NCBI GenBank assembly: GCA_037176705.1
Contig: CM073887.1
Span: 26,415,501-26,479,500, forward strand
Length of the DNA stretch: 64,000 nucleotides
Direction of reading: 5' to 3'
Source: Molossus alvarezi
Lineage: Eukaryota > Chordata > Mammalia > Chiroptera > Molossidae
Positions 23,645 to 34,912 of the stretch are shown piece by piece. The translations under genes and the position numbers were made by a program. Numbering within the stretch: position 1 is the first letter of the stretch; each line of letters opens with the position of its first letter. Under the pieces are notes generated by a model. It was not told where the DNA came from. It ran no database searches and was given only the letters and a program-made list of their open reading frames with translations.

Positions 23645-24600
23645 TTCTCTAGCTGTTTGACCTCTACCAGCCAGGGATGCAATTACTTCCATTACATTTA
23701 GGTTTCCTAATTTGGTGTCCCCAGTTTCCACTGTAAAGTTGGTCCTAAGAGAACAAACATAGAGCTCTTACAAGATACTGGGGCTCCCCTCACAAATTCA
23801 TTTCTCACCGTCATGGTGAAAGGTATGCCTTCTGTACCCTCCCAGGGTAGATGACTATGTCTTAAATGATAAATCCATTCTAATATTCTATTTTCCCTAA
23901 GCCTTTTAATTTTTTCCTCTACTTTAAACAAAGACAGATCCAGCATTTTTTAAAAAATTTTTTCTTTTTCTTTATTAGTTTTAGAGAGAGAGGAAGGGAA
24001 TGGGAGAGAGAGAAAGATACATCCATGAGAGAGAACATCGATTGGCTGCCTCCTGCATGCCCCCCACTGGGGATTGGGCCCACAGGCTGGGCATGTGCCC
24101 TGACCAGGAATCAAACTAGCAACCTCTTGGTGCATAGGTTGATGCTCAACCACTGAGCCACATTGGCCAGGCGAGGTCCAGCATTTTTAACTCATTCACT
24201 ATGGTCTACCTTTTGGTCCATGGTTACAGACAACCATAAAAATGAATTATTTGAGCTCTTTCTAACTCCATGAGCTGCAACATTAAATGTGGAATGTCTG
24301 CTTAGCGAGCCCATGTCAATAAATTCAGCCTGATCAAACTTTGTGTTCCTTCTACCATTATCCCACACCCTTAATATCCTTTCCCACACATGTTCCCCAG
24401 ATTTTGGTCTGTGTAAATTAGAAAACTCAAATTTCTTTGGAGTGTAAAGTACACCCTCATATGTCACACTTTGCACCTCATCCTTAGGGGTCTATGGGGA
24501 TGTTTGTCTAGTTATGGGTTGTACAGAGCAAGACCAGAGCAGACTTTTTGAACACCTTCGACAATCCAATATGGAGTCACTTGTCAGCCAAATTTTCATG
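23645..24600 (-). pseudogene. ERVL/MaLR-type gag remnant
   Basis: Two minus-strand open stretches, 24192-24476 and 23707-23946, lie on either side of a Ves SINE and read in order as parts of a class III (ERVL/MaLR-like) retroviral gag region, recognised by a tryptophan- and arginine-rich block near 24320-24380 and a second block near 23840-23900. A TGA stop (24192-24194) and a change of frame separate them even without the SINE, so the coding sequence was already decayed. The right limit and any LTR are not clear. This is an old genomic remnant, not a functional viral gene. Confidence 0.55.
23938..24188 (-). mobile_element. Ves SINE, antisense, within the gag remnant
   Basis: The body is about 23951-24173, with the plus strand ending 'cactgagccacattggccagg'. 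Target duplication: TCCAGCATTTTT (from 23938) and TCCAGCATTTTT (from 24177). It is younger than the retroviral remnant it splits. Confidence 0.92.
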
Positions 24601-24637
24601 GCTTCCTCCCAACTTTAAGAAATGTTTCTACTTAAAG

Positions 24638-24874
24638 AAATTGTTTTAAGTTTTTTTTTTCTTTATTGGTTTTATAGAGAGAGGAAGGGAGAGAGAGATG
24701 GAAACATCGATGAGAGAGAACATCAATTGGCCACCTCCTGCATGCCCCCCACTGGGGATCAGGCCCACCACCTGGGTATGTGCCCTGACCAAGAATCCAA
24801 CTGGCGACCTCTTGGTGCATGGGTCAACGTTCAACTATTTAGCCACACCAGCCAGGCAAAATTGATTTAAGTTT
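24638..24874 (-). mobile_element. Ves SINE, antisense
   Basis: The body is 24654-24858. The duplication is AAATTGTTTTAAGTTT (24638-24653) and AAATTGATTTAAGTTT (24859-24874), 15 of 16 matching. Same subtype as the copy 700 bp upstream ('ccccccactggggatc', 'cctcttggtgcat'). Confidence 0.93.
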
Positions 24875-25297
24875 AAAAAGCACTAAGTCTTCCCAGAAGA
24901 TGAAACACAAAACAATTAAAGATCAATTACTCAAACAATATCATTCTCTTAGCAAGCCGCACAGCTAGAATAAGAATCTAAATTCTCATAATTCCATGGT
25001 TTTTTTCACTGTACCATGTTCTTTTCTTTAGATAAGGAAAAAGGGGTAGGATCTTTTTAGATCAAAAGCTATTAAAACTGTAGAAAGCAGGTCTAAGGCA
25101 CACGTCTAAGGTAATAATATGTAGTATATCTAGTAAAACTTCTGACATGCCAAGAGAAAGGGAAGAGAAATATATGGAGTAGTTATGTTACTTCATGCTC
25201 TGAGATAAAGAAAAATCAAAGTTACTCATGTTATATGTCTCAGGAGATAAAATGAATCTACTTAAGAGCTTACCAAATGGGTTAGCAGATTTGGGTG
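24875..25297. other. Unique sequence, nothing recognised
   Basis: No repeat or coding signal was recognised. Confidence 0.4.
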
Positions 25298-25635
25298 CAA
25301 GCATACCTCAGAGATATTGTAGGTTTCGGTTCTAAATCACCACAATATAGCAAATATTGCATTAAAGCAAGTCACACACAGTTTTTGTTTCCCAGTAAAC
25401 ATAAAACTTATGTTTACACTATACTGTAGTCTACTGAGTGTGAAATACTAGCATTATGTCTAAAAATATGTACCTACCCTAATTAAAAATACTTCATTGC
25501 TTAAAAATGCCATCCACCACCTGAGCTTCAGTGAGTTGTCATCCCTTTGCTGGTGGAGGGCCTTACCTTCCATGTGTAAAAACCAATTTCTGTGAAGCAC
25601 AATAAAATGAAGTTCAATGAAACAAGATATGCCTG
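25298..25635. mobile_element. Tigger1-derived non-autonomous DNA transposon
   Basis: The left end 'caagcatacctcagagatattgtaggtttcggttctaaatcacc' and the right end 'gaagttcaatgaaacaagatatgcctg' match the inverted ends of Tigger1 (pogo-type). The sequence between is the outer part of Tigger1 joined directly, about 340 bp with the transposase gene gone. The expected TA at each flank is no longer intact. Confidence 0.75.
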
Positions 25636-26439
25636 AAAAGCAAATCAATTATTTAAGAAACGTAATGGATCCCCCGTTTCTTTCCCCGGCTTTTTCATTC
25701 TGATGTTGTTTCTGAGGAAGACTTAGAACCCATTGTCAGAGTTCCATTCTCTGAACACGCCATTCCCCAGCCAGAACTACACTAAAAAACAAGCATCAAC
25801 TGCTGACCTTTTAAATTCATCACTCTTTGTAATTTCAATCACAGAAAAATGCTTCGGAAAATGTGGCCCTTTCATCTCTGTGTGGTGGTGGATAGTAGCT
25901 CTTCCTCCAGAAGCTGGCAACCCCCGGTTCCTTCTCTCACTGGTGAGAAATGCTTTGAAAATGCCATTTCCAGCCAAAGTTCTCAGCCTTCTATTTCCTT
26001 CTTGACTTAAATGAGGAAATGATTTGTAGAAAGGGAAAAATAAAACAATAAAAGGATTCATTTACTGTCTACTTAGCTGGTCTGAATTATCTCCTAATTA
26101 ACATCTTTGCTGACTTTGGGAACTCCTCCAGTCCGTTCTGCACTTGACAGAGGCAGCAACTATATTACGGATTTTTGTTCTCAAAACCAACCTGGGAGTT
26201 GGTAAAATATAAATGCTAAACTTTCTTCAACATAGGTCAAATGCTTAGGGTAAAAATTACTATAGAGAAAGGAGCCAAGGAACAGATCAAAATCAAAATT
26301 ATATGCATTGTGTGTGTTTAAAAACATATATTGAAGTCTGCAATGCTTCACATAACTTATTCTTCCAACAAATTACATTTGCAAACGTTGCTATTTGAGC
26401 TCACACCAAAGGGCCTGTGTGTTCCCCAAGTAACCACAG
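25636..26439. other. Unique sequence, nothing recognised
   Basis: Overlapping open frames of 90-94 codons on both strands (25733-26061) have no recognisable family, and neither is supported as a gene. Confidence 0.4.
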
Positions 26440-26655
26440 ATGAGGCAGAGCTAACATTTATTGAACACTGGTCATGGACCCGTTGCTGTGCTAGGCATTT
26501 CATGTCTATTGTCTCAATTTAATCCTTGCACAGTCTAGGAAGTGGACACACTTAACAAATGCTAAATGTGGCACTTAAATAAGTTAAATAAGTCTGCTGA
26601 GGTCACATAGCTAGCCATTAAATTAGAGCCTGGATTCAACTTAAGGGCTAACTAG
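26440..26655 (-). repeat. MIR SINE remnant, antisense
   Basis: The order 'taacatttattgaacactgg ... gctgtgctaggcatttcatg ... gaggtcacatagctagcc ... gagcctggattcaa' is the reverse complement of MIR over nearly its full length. Confidence 0.8.
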
Positions 26656-28637
26656 ACAGCTCATAACTGTACTTCATGCTCCTCATAATAGGTAAGGATG
26701 TTGAAAGGATAGTACTCATTAAATTGTCATTTCTTCTTTTAGAGATTCATGGGTAAAACCATAGTCAGTCTCAGTACCAAGAATAATTGAGCTTCTCCAG
26801 AGCAAGTGATTATCTTTATCCTTATATTGCCTACTAAAAATTGTATAGCCAAATTTATAGCCCTCTCGAAGCAATGAAAATAATCTCAAAACCCAGGAAC
26901 ATCATCCTTACATCCTTATTTTGTTCCTATTTTCATTTTCCTTTGAGTCCATTTTCTTTATTTCTATAATTTGCATTTCATTTTTATTTTGTTTTATTTT
27001 CTGTGGCCATAATAACCATGTTAAAGGTTTTCTGGAACAGAAAGGAGATAAATGTATAAGCATATCAACAAAGTTGAAGGATTAGCATCTAGAGAAATGT
27101 GAGAGATATAACTATAGAAAAGATATCACCCTATGATGAAAATTTTAAGATAACTGGGATAGTAGATTATTCACAAGCACAAAAGCAAGAATGTTTTGTG
27201 AAAGAATAACATGTTGCTTATAGGGTTCTTTTTCAGGTGGTAGAACTTCAATTTTTCTCAAAAAAAAAGCTTTCACATCTCAACAACAAATTGGAAATTT
27301 CACCCTCAGCTTTCCCTCTGAAGTTGTCTGAAGCATAAAAATGGAAGTCAGTGGTGAGGACGAGGGAAAGCTGATAAGAAATTGTGTTGCTGCTATTTGC
27401 TGAGTTTTTCTTTCAGTGCACAAAACAGATAAACTATTATTTTTTCTCTAAAACTTCATATTAGAGTATATTTCTTAGCTTAGTATATAAGTGAATACTT
27501 GTGTGACTTTTCTCTGGGAAAAAAAAAACATGAAATTGCAGAAACCCCAGACAAAGATGCTCTACTCTTTCTACTTCTTTCAGCAGTCCCCAACAAACCA
27601 AAGCAAGTACTGTTTCTCCTGTAGAAACAATGACTCATTTGCTGACCAGTTCAATAATATTTGGAAATCATCCATAACATAAAATTACAAGAATTACTAT
27701 AATTGTCAGTGTTGTTGTTATTACACAAAAGACCACACAAATTACCAATGATTAATGACTTTTTATTTTAACATATTCTATAGTAATACTATTAAAATCA
27801 TTAAAGGATGGTGTATCTTTATGGACTAGTACAGAAATAAACTCCAAATATACATCCAAATATACATCCCTTATGATAATTTTTAATATAGGTATAATTT
27901 AAAAATCTGAACGTTCTACTTTTTTTGACAATCACAATACCATCTCTGGTAACTTAAATTTATTTTTAAAATTGGCATTTTAATGTATTGTTGAACAATA
28001 CAAAAGAACTCACTGTTTATGTTAGATTAAAGAATGTGTAAATGATTTTGTTTTAAATAGAAATTTTCTAAGAATTATAATATATACTATATTTACTATA
28101 ATATAGGGAAAAAACATAATTAAATCCACTTAAAAGAACAATGAAAGTTCTGAGTTGAGATATTGGCCTTTGGTTCAGTACAATACTTGCCTTGGGTGAT
28201 TTACATCTGGATTCTAAACCTTATTTCCATATAATTAAAGTGTTCAACTAAGAACATTTTCAGTAAAGGTAAAAATAAAGAAAAGGTGTCTGAGGATTCC
28301 CTAAACATTTAATCATCCAAGTTCTCCCAAATCCTTGGAATGGAAGTCAGTGAATTGCCCGAGACCTTGCCATCATTCACATTTTCTACCGAGATTAATT
28401 GCTCTCAAGATTCTTGTTGAAAGGAGCAAGCACAGACAGTGCAAACCAAATTGATCCACTGGATGACATACTGAGCACACATCTTAAAACTCAGCTTACT
28501 AAGACAAATACATAAAACTCATCAAAACTCGCCCTGTCTTCTTACAATTCTAAACTCATCTTTCTTGCTTAAAGATAGATTTTATTATTGTTGTTGTTGT
28601 TATTTTACTGAGTATCTTCAATCAGAAACTTTGCTTT
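26656..28637. other. AT-rich unique sequence
   Basis: No repeat family is recognised. A (TTG)n-like tract lies at about 28585-28600. A 63-codon ORF at 27491-27682 has no family signal. Confidence 0.4.
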
Positions 28638-28893
28638 AAGAATTCAAGCCTGACCCTGCCAGTGTGGCTCAGTGGGTTGAGCGTAGTCCCATGGACTGAG
28701 AGGTCCCGGTTCAATTCCCCGACCGGGCATATGCCCTGGTTGTGGGCTCAATCCCCAGTAGGGGGCATGTAGGAGGCAGCTGGTTGATGTTTCTCTCTCA
28801 CATCGGTATTTCTAACTCTCTCTCCCTTTCTCTCTCTCTAAAAAAATACAGATCAACAAAAACATGAAGAAAAAAAAAAGAATTCAAGCATGA
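28638..28893 (+). mobile_element. Ves SINE
   Basis: The body is 28654-28877, from CCCTGCCAGTGTGGCTCAG to an A-rich tail. Target duplication: AAGAATTCAAGCCTGA (28638-28653) and AAGAATTCAAGCATGA (28878-28893), one mismatch in 16. Confidence 0.94.
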
Positions 28894-29675
28894 GCAATAT
28901 GGCTGGCACAGACCTATGAAGAGATCACTTCACTGACCACTGACACAAACTGTGGACTAGACCACACGGCAGTTTAATTAAGCACAGCAATCCATGCAGA
29001 GCAATTTCTGATGAGAAATGAAGATCCCACGTGAAACTCCTAGGGGCATTCGACAAGCAAAATGTAATTATCTGAACTGAAATCCAGCTGACAACTCTGA
29101 CAATGACTACCAGGGGGTCTTTAAGGATCAGATGCTCCATTCGAGGTCAGTGCCTCTGGCTCCAGCGTCCTCTCCTCCCTCCAGTGGTCAGAACACCTTA
29201 CACTGAGTCACAGCTCCACTTCATTTGGCTGCCAAGTCTTCTTGTTAGCACAGAAGAGGCCAAGTTTATACTAACAGAGTAACTGAGACAAGTTTCCAAA
29301 TATTTTAGGCTAAATGAATTTTGATTCTTCCCAAATTGAAAGGATTATATTTATAGAAGCTAGAATTCTCCCTTGCTCTGGTTTCTATTCAGACAAAACT
29401 AGTTTTCCTTGCTTTTTAAAGAGATAGGACATCTCAGATTGGTCTTTAGATGGCACCCAATGAAGACACTCATTTAAATTATGTCTTTTGTAAGTTACTC
29501 TTTTAAGTAAGAACTCTTGGGCATTTTAGCCATAGACTGTGCTTTTTTCTGGCAGAAATAGAGTGAACAGATTTAAACAAGAATATGATCTAAGCTGTAC
29601 CAATGTTTGATGTCAGGATTTTCAGTACCTCAAGTGACCACAATGACTAAGATGGGCCCTTTGGCAAAAGAAGTA
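28894..29675. other. Unique sequence
   Basis: A more GC-balanced stretch at 28930-29240 stands out from its AT-rich surroundings, but holds no exon or repeat that I recognise. Confidence 0.35.
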
Positions 29676-29797
29676 AGTAGGGAAGGAAGGAGGGAAGGAA
29701 GGAAAGAGGGTAGAAAGGAAGGGAGGAAGGAGAAAGGGAGGGAGAGAGGAAGGGAGGGAGGGAAAGGGAGAAAAAAGAGAGAAAAGAAAAAAAAACT
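29676..29797. repeat. Polypurine GGAA/GGGA tract
   Basis: About 120 bases are almost purely A and G on the plus strand, mostly GGAA and GGGA units with interruptions. Such polypurine-polypyrimidine DNA can adopt triplex structure. It is a simple repeat, and the 67-codon ORF across it is an artefact. Confidence 0.9.
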
Positions 29798-30499
29798 TTG
29801 GAACTTCTAAAGGGCATTAAGAATTAGAGGTAGAAAAGATCTCTTTGTTCAATTATTTTTTCATGGTAAAGGCATATTTCTTACATTATGTATACCATAG
29901 CTGTTCTCAATTTTAATTTTCAATAGTTCAGCTCACAGTGGCTAAAATACCTTCCCCTGGGAGTATATTTTATAATCAGTCTTGGATGTTAGAAATTTTT
30001 TCTTGGCTCAATTTTTACTTAGCTCAATTTTTCCTTTATTTAGGTTCATGCTATTAGTCTTAAGTATATCCCATTGGATTTCTCTAAACAATTCTTTTCT
30101 TTATCTCCTGCTTTGTCATAAGAAAAATACTGTTTACTTGCCATACAAATTTCTTATTGTCCTTCTCATCACTCTACTGACTTTGAATCCTCCCCCCACT
30201 GCCCCTTTAAAGACAGTAACCATTGGTTTGGTTTTGTGCCTGATATCTTGGCATAATTAACTGGTTTGATTGATAAATAATACACTGACCTTAGTTTTAA
30301 AATGTTGATTGGGCTGGTATCTTCTTTTAAGAGAAAAATTACAATAGCAGTGTACTTGAGGAGACCAGTCTCATAATCATGTAGAAAAAGTTATGAAACA
30401 ACATAATGGTCACTCTTTTTGTGTTCTTCTTCTTCATCACATTCATCATACTGCTAATATATTTGGTATTAATTATGCAACTTTTTGTTTAATATCTGA
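29798..30499. other. Unique AT-rich sequence
   Basis: A 92-codon plus-strand ORF at 29982-30260 is hydrophobic because of T-rich codons. It has no family signal. Confidence 0.4.
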
Positions 30500-30640
30500 T
30501 TCCTACTTTACACTGAAACTTAATGACAGTGGGGTCATATTTCTCTGCTCCTTCTCACTATCCTCAGGATCAGCAAAATAACCATCACAATTTAGGTGAT
30601 TAACAAATATTTGTTGAGTATAAATAAATGAAGCTGGATC
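30500..30640 (+). repeat. L2 LINE 3' end remnant
   Basis: Ends with 'aacaaatatttgttgagtataaataaatgaa', the typical L2 3' terminus in plus orientation, preceded by diverged 3'UTR sequence. Confidence 0.6.
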
Positions 30641-31679
30641 TCAGAAACTCACTGAGCCTTCTGTAGCCTACATTTTTGTCTTCTTTATGTCACCCCAGTC
30701 CTCTCAACAACCCTGTCTTTCAGTTTGGTTTTATAAAACTGTTTGTCCTCTGACTTGTGTTTGTGGGAATATAGATAATTATCAACAAATTTCATTTCTG
30801 CCTTCCTGAGTTCCTGAAATTAAACTCAAAGAAATTTGTGTTTTGGGATTAATATTTGTCAAATATTCAAAAGCACGAACACATCTAGAAAACCCAGATC
30901 CTACTAGCAAAATTAACTTTATTTAAAATCCTATAATCCACCATTCACAGCACAGAATCCTAGATTTTATTCTTCTTCAGCTTCCAAAAGACATTGCCTG
31001 CATTTATCCATCTCCAATAGCTTTTTCTCTAGACCCTCTTCATGATCCTCTATGGACTCTATTCCAATCTGAGAAGTACATTTGCTTAATTCTGCTGCCT
31101 TCTTTAAGTACTGTTCTCTTTCTCTCTCTCTTTCATTGCCAGACTCTTTGAATAAATAGCCTAACTTTTACTTGGAAATTTCCATTGAAAGATGCTGGCA
31201 CCAGCTCACTCCAAGCATGTCCAACATTGATGTTCATTATCTTCTGGTTGCCTTCTAGCTTTCTTCTCTCTCAGTGGTACCACAACAGAGTTCTCCCCAT
31301 CAACAAGATTCAAGACTATAGGATGGTCTTTGCATCAGCCCTCTCCCTCATCTTCCAGGTCCAATTAAATACATCTTACATTCTTTTTCTGAATAGCTTC
31401 AGATACATTCCTTTATCTTCATTCCCACTGATAACATTCCAGTGCTGACCGTCATCTTCAGACATCTAGAAACTGTTGCATAAGAGTTCCCTAGAGAAGC
31501 CTCATAGGTTTCAGTCCACCTTACTTATTTAAATGTTACCTTCATCACGTGCAAAGCATCAGTACTGATTTCTATTCCTAGCCTTCTTCTTCTTTTTCTT
31601 TCTCAGCAGCCTGTGGCTGCCTCTTTGAACTTAATTTCATTCATACTCCCAAGATCTTGCTTGACTGCAGCCATACTGG
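30641..31679. other. Pyrimidine-rich region, possibly older L2 sequence
   Basis: From about 31000 the plus strand is rich in C and T and includes phrases reminiscent of upstream L2 sequence, leading into the clearer L2 3' end that follows. I cannot confirm it. An 87-codon ORF at 31185-31448 falls within it. Confidence 0.3.
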
Positions 31680-31995
31680 CAAAATCCTACCTCAGGACTG
31701 TGCACCAGCTCTTCCCTCTGCACGGAATGCACTATTCCTTAATCTTCTCATAGCTCGTACCTACAATTCTCAGGTTTCTTCCCACCTTAGCAAATAGGCT
31801 TCTGTCTCCTCTGTCACTCTAGCCCTTTACATTACACTTGCTGCCCGACTATGATGTATTTATGTATTTACTGTTTCAGCATCCCCCTCACTAATGTAAA
31901 CTTTGAAAAAAAAATCTTTCTTTTCTGAATTATCTCCAGAACTTACAACAGAATTGACATTCAATAAATATTTGTTGAATGAGTACATAAATGAT
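31680..31995 (+). repeat. L2 LINE 3' end
   Basis: Shows L2 landmarks in order: 'ccagctcttccctctgcacggaatgcactattcc', 'tatgtatttactgtttcagc', 'actaatgtaaactttg' and the terminal 'tcaataaatatttgttgaatgagt'. Confidence 0.8.
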
Positions 31996-32244
31996 GTCTC
32001 ACTTTTGTTAGTGTGTACCATTTATATAAATGAAGTTTAATATTCTTGGATCACTATTTTCTTTCCCTCATTGTAGCATAAATGTGAGTACCTACTGAAT
32101 GTTTTAATAAAATCTATTGTTCCAGGTTTCCTTTCAGTAACCTCTGGCTATCTTATAAGGCATATACCTCACCCTTTTTCACTCTCTCAAATCTACTTCC
32201 TTAGAAAAGGTTCACTAGCCTCTCAGATTTCTTTTGCATGTAGT

Positions 32245-32395
32245 TACTGTTATTAAAATTCCCATTAACAGATGAAGAAAATTAGGCTTAAATATTTAAC
32301 TAGCTTAATGTTATGAAACAAGTTTGTGAGAGAGTCAGGAATCAAACCCAGGTTTGTCTGACTTTAAAGTCCACCACCCTATACCACACGCACCA
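32245..32395 (-). repeat. MIR SINE remnant, antisense
   Basis: 'ccattaacagatgaagaaaattaggctt' and 'gagtcaggaatcaaacccaggtttgtctgac' are the reverse complement of the MIR core and 5' part. Confidence 0.75.
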
Positions 32396-32928
32396 TAAAG
32401 TACATTAAATCTCTTTTGCAACCAGGTTGGGGAGTGCATGAATGAATAAACAAATGATTAATTGCATTTATTTTTCATCTTATAAATGGCATTTAATTAC
32501 TTATGTTCAAGTGAAATCAGTGAAGGGGTTGGTTTTCACCCCGGGAAATCACCCTATGAACAGTGCCCAGTACACAAGCAGAGCATGCGTGACCTTTGTC
32601 AGACTTAAGAGAGAATATCTCTGAACTACATGGGAGGCCCAACTCCATAACCTCTAAGATCCCTTCAAGATCAAGTGATGCATTCTATGCTTCCAAGAGA
32701 TTCCTATAAAGTGGAAAATTTAGAATCATGAATGACTGGCTGTAATCTATTGAAAAGGAAGTAAAATTAATCTAACTTGGACTTTTTTTAATGCTCTTCG
32801 GTAAAAGAAAGAATCATTTCCAGATTAACCCAGGAGATAACAATCAGAATATCAACATTTTGAACTCTATCAGTTTTAATTCATGTTTTCCTTTAAGTTG
32901 GCACTTTTATAGCACTGAATTTTCTCTA
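32396..32928. other. Unique sequence upstream of the 92-codon ORF
   Basis: No repeat recognised. There is no clear TATA box or CpG-rich promoter close to the ORF that follows. Confidence 0.35.
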
Positions 32929-32946
32929 GAGTAGGAGAAAACAACA

Positions 32947-33225
32947 ATGGTAAATAACGAGCACTTCGTGTTCCTGGATCAAACTACCCAGTTCTACAAA
33001 CACCGGCTGCAGTATGTGCTGAGAAAGCATCCAGATGTTAGCCAGCTGAAACAATATATCCCAGTGCATCTAAATAAAAATTTATCTTCATTTAAAAATT
33101 GGAAATCAAAATGGAGTTCAGGATTCCCGGGAAGAGTCAAGAAACTGAGTACTAATGAATCTTTAATCCTGCTCTTTGTCAGTGCTATCCACATCATTCC
33201 TAGAATTATGAGGAGAAAAATGTAA
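32947..33225 (+). CDS. Hypothetical 92-residue protein, possible tail-anchored
   Basis: An open frame of 92 codons begins at ATG 32947 with a strong start context (A at -3, G at +4). An acceptor-like site, TTTCTCTAG, ends at 32929, so this could be a terminal exon with an 18-base 5' untranslated part. The stop TAA (33223-33225) overlaps an AATAAA (33225-33230). The first 65 residues are polar and basic. Residues about 70-86 are hydrophobic (LILLFVSAIHIIPRIM) and followed by RRKM, as in tail-anchored membrane proteins. There is no poly(A) tract or target-site duplication, so it is not an obvious retrocopy. I recognise no family. An opposite-strand frame (32994-33197) is open too, which weakens the case. 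It could be a lineage-specific small gene, a single exon of a larger gene, or chance. Confidence 0.35.
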   Translation: MVNNEHFVFLDQTTQFYKHRLQYVLRKHPDVSQLKQYIPVHLNKNLSSFKNWKSKWSSGFPGRVKKLSTNESLILLFVSAIHIIPRIMRRKM

Positions 33226-33230
33226 ATAAA
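33225..33230 (+). terminator. AATAAA overlapping the ORF stop codon
   Basis: The hexamer shares its first base with the stop codon. If used, it would give a transcript with almost no 3'UTR. The downstream GT-rich element is weak ('tttctgatttctgtgcattg'). Confidence 0.3.
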
Positions 33231-33714
33231 ATGCTACATATGATAGTTCACTTTCTGATTTCTGTGCATTGAGCTAATAGTAGTAAAGATGCCTCTTATT
33301 TATTTGGTTAATTATTTGTGATTTTCACATGCCTAATCCTTCCTTGGAAGAATGAGATCATACTCTCCAACACTGGGAGGTGCAGGAGAGAAGAGGGTAG
33401 ATGATGCGGGGGTGGGGGGAGCATATCATTGGGAAAGCTGGGAACAGGGAGAGGGATCCTCCACCCATTCCCTTTCAACTCCCTAAAAGGGGAAATTAAT
33501 AAAACTGTCACGCAAACAGATCAAAGTGCTGAGGTGCCTTGAAACTTTAGAAATAAGCATTGGTTCTCAGAATCACTGAAAAAAAAAAGTTAGGCTTAAT
33601 CTCAGAAATTAGTTGGAGAGAAAATGAAATTTGAATTATAAATTGAGACAGAAAGTGTGGATAGTTCGGTTTTTCACTAGAGCTTGTTGCCATCAGATGA
33701 GCCAGGATGGATAG
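33231..33714. other. Unique sequence, nothing recognised
   Basis: A G-rich patch lies at 33400-33422. No repeat or gene is recognised. Confidence 0.4.
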
Positions 33715-33890
33715 ACTAGAGCATGTGTTCCAAAGTGTGGTCCATGGATCTTAGCATCAGAATGATAAGGGAGGGGATTAATAGAAAGAATAAAAATAAA
33801 TGCCAATTTCTGAGCATCACATTGGACCCAGCAAATAATTATTCTTGCAGGTAAGACTCAAACAATCTGCGTTGTACAATAATACTACAT
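33715..33890 (+). repeat. MER5A-like hAT remnant
   Basis: 'tgttccaaagtgtggtccatggatcttagcatcagaatga' matches the start of MER5A, and 'gccaatttctgagcatcacattggacccagcaa' and 'caatctgcgttg' the later part. The terminal 'gagaaccactg' is lost. Confidence 0.65.
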
Positions 33891-34423
33891 TAACAATTCT
33901 TATAATAGTATAGTTTGAAATTTTGGGACTTCAATAATATGTTTAGGTAATTAATATTTTTTAGAAAGAACTAGAGCACAAGGCCATGATTACTTTTGAG
34001 TACAATACAAGAATTAAAAAAAAAGAAAAGAAAAGCTTAGCTTTAAGAAAATGGAAAGCAATTTCATTTAAAGGAAAAAAAAAAAAAAAAGACAAAACAC
34101 CTTTGTTGAAAAATAAAGAACAGAGCTAGAACCAAGTTTCTCTTTTCTTATTTCCCTTCTTTTTCTGTTCTTTGAACCAAAAGGAGAGGACTTACAGTAA
34201 AAGAAGCCGACTATTTTGTTTACAGAACATTAATGTGTCTTTAAAAGGCCTTTTAAAAATTATTATTATTACCATACTTCTTCTACACCCAAGGTCACTT
34301 TCCTTATCTATCCTTTTTGTCTTTGAATGTTGAGATATGTGTAAACTTGACAACAATCCAGAGCTAATCTTAGGCAAAAATGTGAAATAAGAAATGTTTT
34401 CCTAAATAAGTAATTGAGAGGTT
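33891..34423. other. Unique sequence with A runs
   Basis: A-rich tracts lie at 34016-34035 and 34076-34091. No gene is recognised. Confidence 0.4.
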
Positions 34424-34912
34424 GCATTAGTTTCTTGTGACTGCTATAACAAATTGCCACGAAATGGGTGGCCTAAGACAACCCAATTTATTCTCTCACT
34501 GTTCCAGACCCCAGAAGTTCAAAGTCAAGGTGTTGACAGGGCAGTGCCCTCTACAAGGGCTTTGGAGAAGAGTTCATTCCATGCTTCTCTCCAAGCTTCA
34601 GGTGGTTGCCAGGCATTCTTGGTATTCCTTGGCTTGGGAACACATCACTCCGATGTCTGCCTCCATCTTCACATGGCCTCTCCCCGTGTGTCTCTGTCTT
34701 CACATGGCATTCTCATCAGTGTCTGTGTCCAAATTTTCCTCCTCTTAGGAGACACCAGTCATTAGATCAGGGCCCACCCTCATCCAGTATGGCCTTTTGT
34801 TAACTTGATTACACCTGCAAAGATATATTTCCAAATAAGGTCATACTCACAGGTTCTGAGGATTAGGACATAAACATATTCTTTGGAGGGCCACCCTTTA
34901 ACCCACATCAGA
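34424..34912 (-). mobile_element. MLT1 LTR (ERVL-MaLR), antisense
   Basis: The plus strand reads 'ttagtttcttgtgactgctataacaaattgccacgaaatgggtggcctaag' and later 'ggcccaccctcatccagtatggcc', 'acacctgcaaagatatatttccaaataaggtcat' and 'ggattaggacataaacatattctttggaggg', which is the reverse complement of MLT1 from its 3' end to its 5' end, about 490 bp and nearly complete. No internal sequence follows, so it is a solo LTR. Overlapping plus-strand frames of 65-103 codons inside it are not genes. Confidence 0.88.

Larger units (their letters stand above)
22595..23660 (-). repeat. L2 LINE remnant, antisense, interrupted twice
   Basis: L2 3'-region sequence in reverse complement runs through 22595-22919 ('ctggagctcacagtctggtagg', 'ggaggaagccatgcactttgag'), continues at 23145-23333 ('agagagaacaaatgcaaaggtactgaggtgg', 'gttcaaggaataacag'), and again at 23548-23650 ('gggagccactggaaaattctgagcagaggagtgccatgatctga'). 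The pieces keep the order of a single L2 copy, so the hAT element and the Ves SINE inserted later. Confidence 0.8.

Noticed and set aside
34437..34803. Three overlapping plus-strand ORFs of 65-103 codons
   Set aside because: They are the antisense of an MLT1 LTR.
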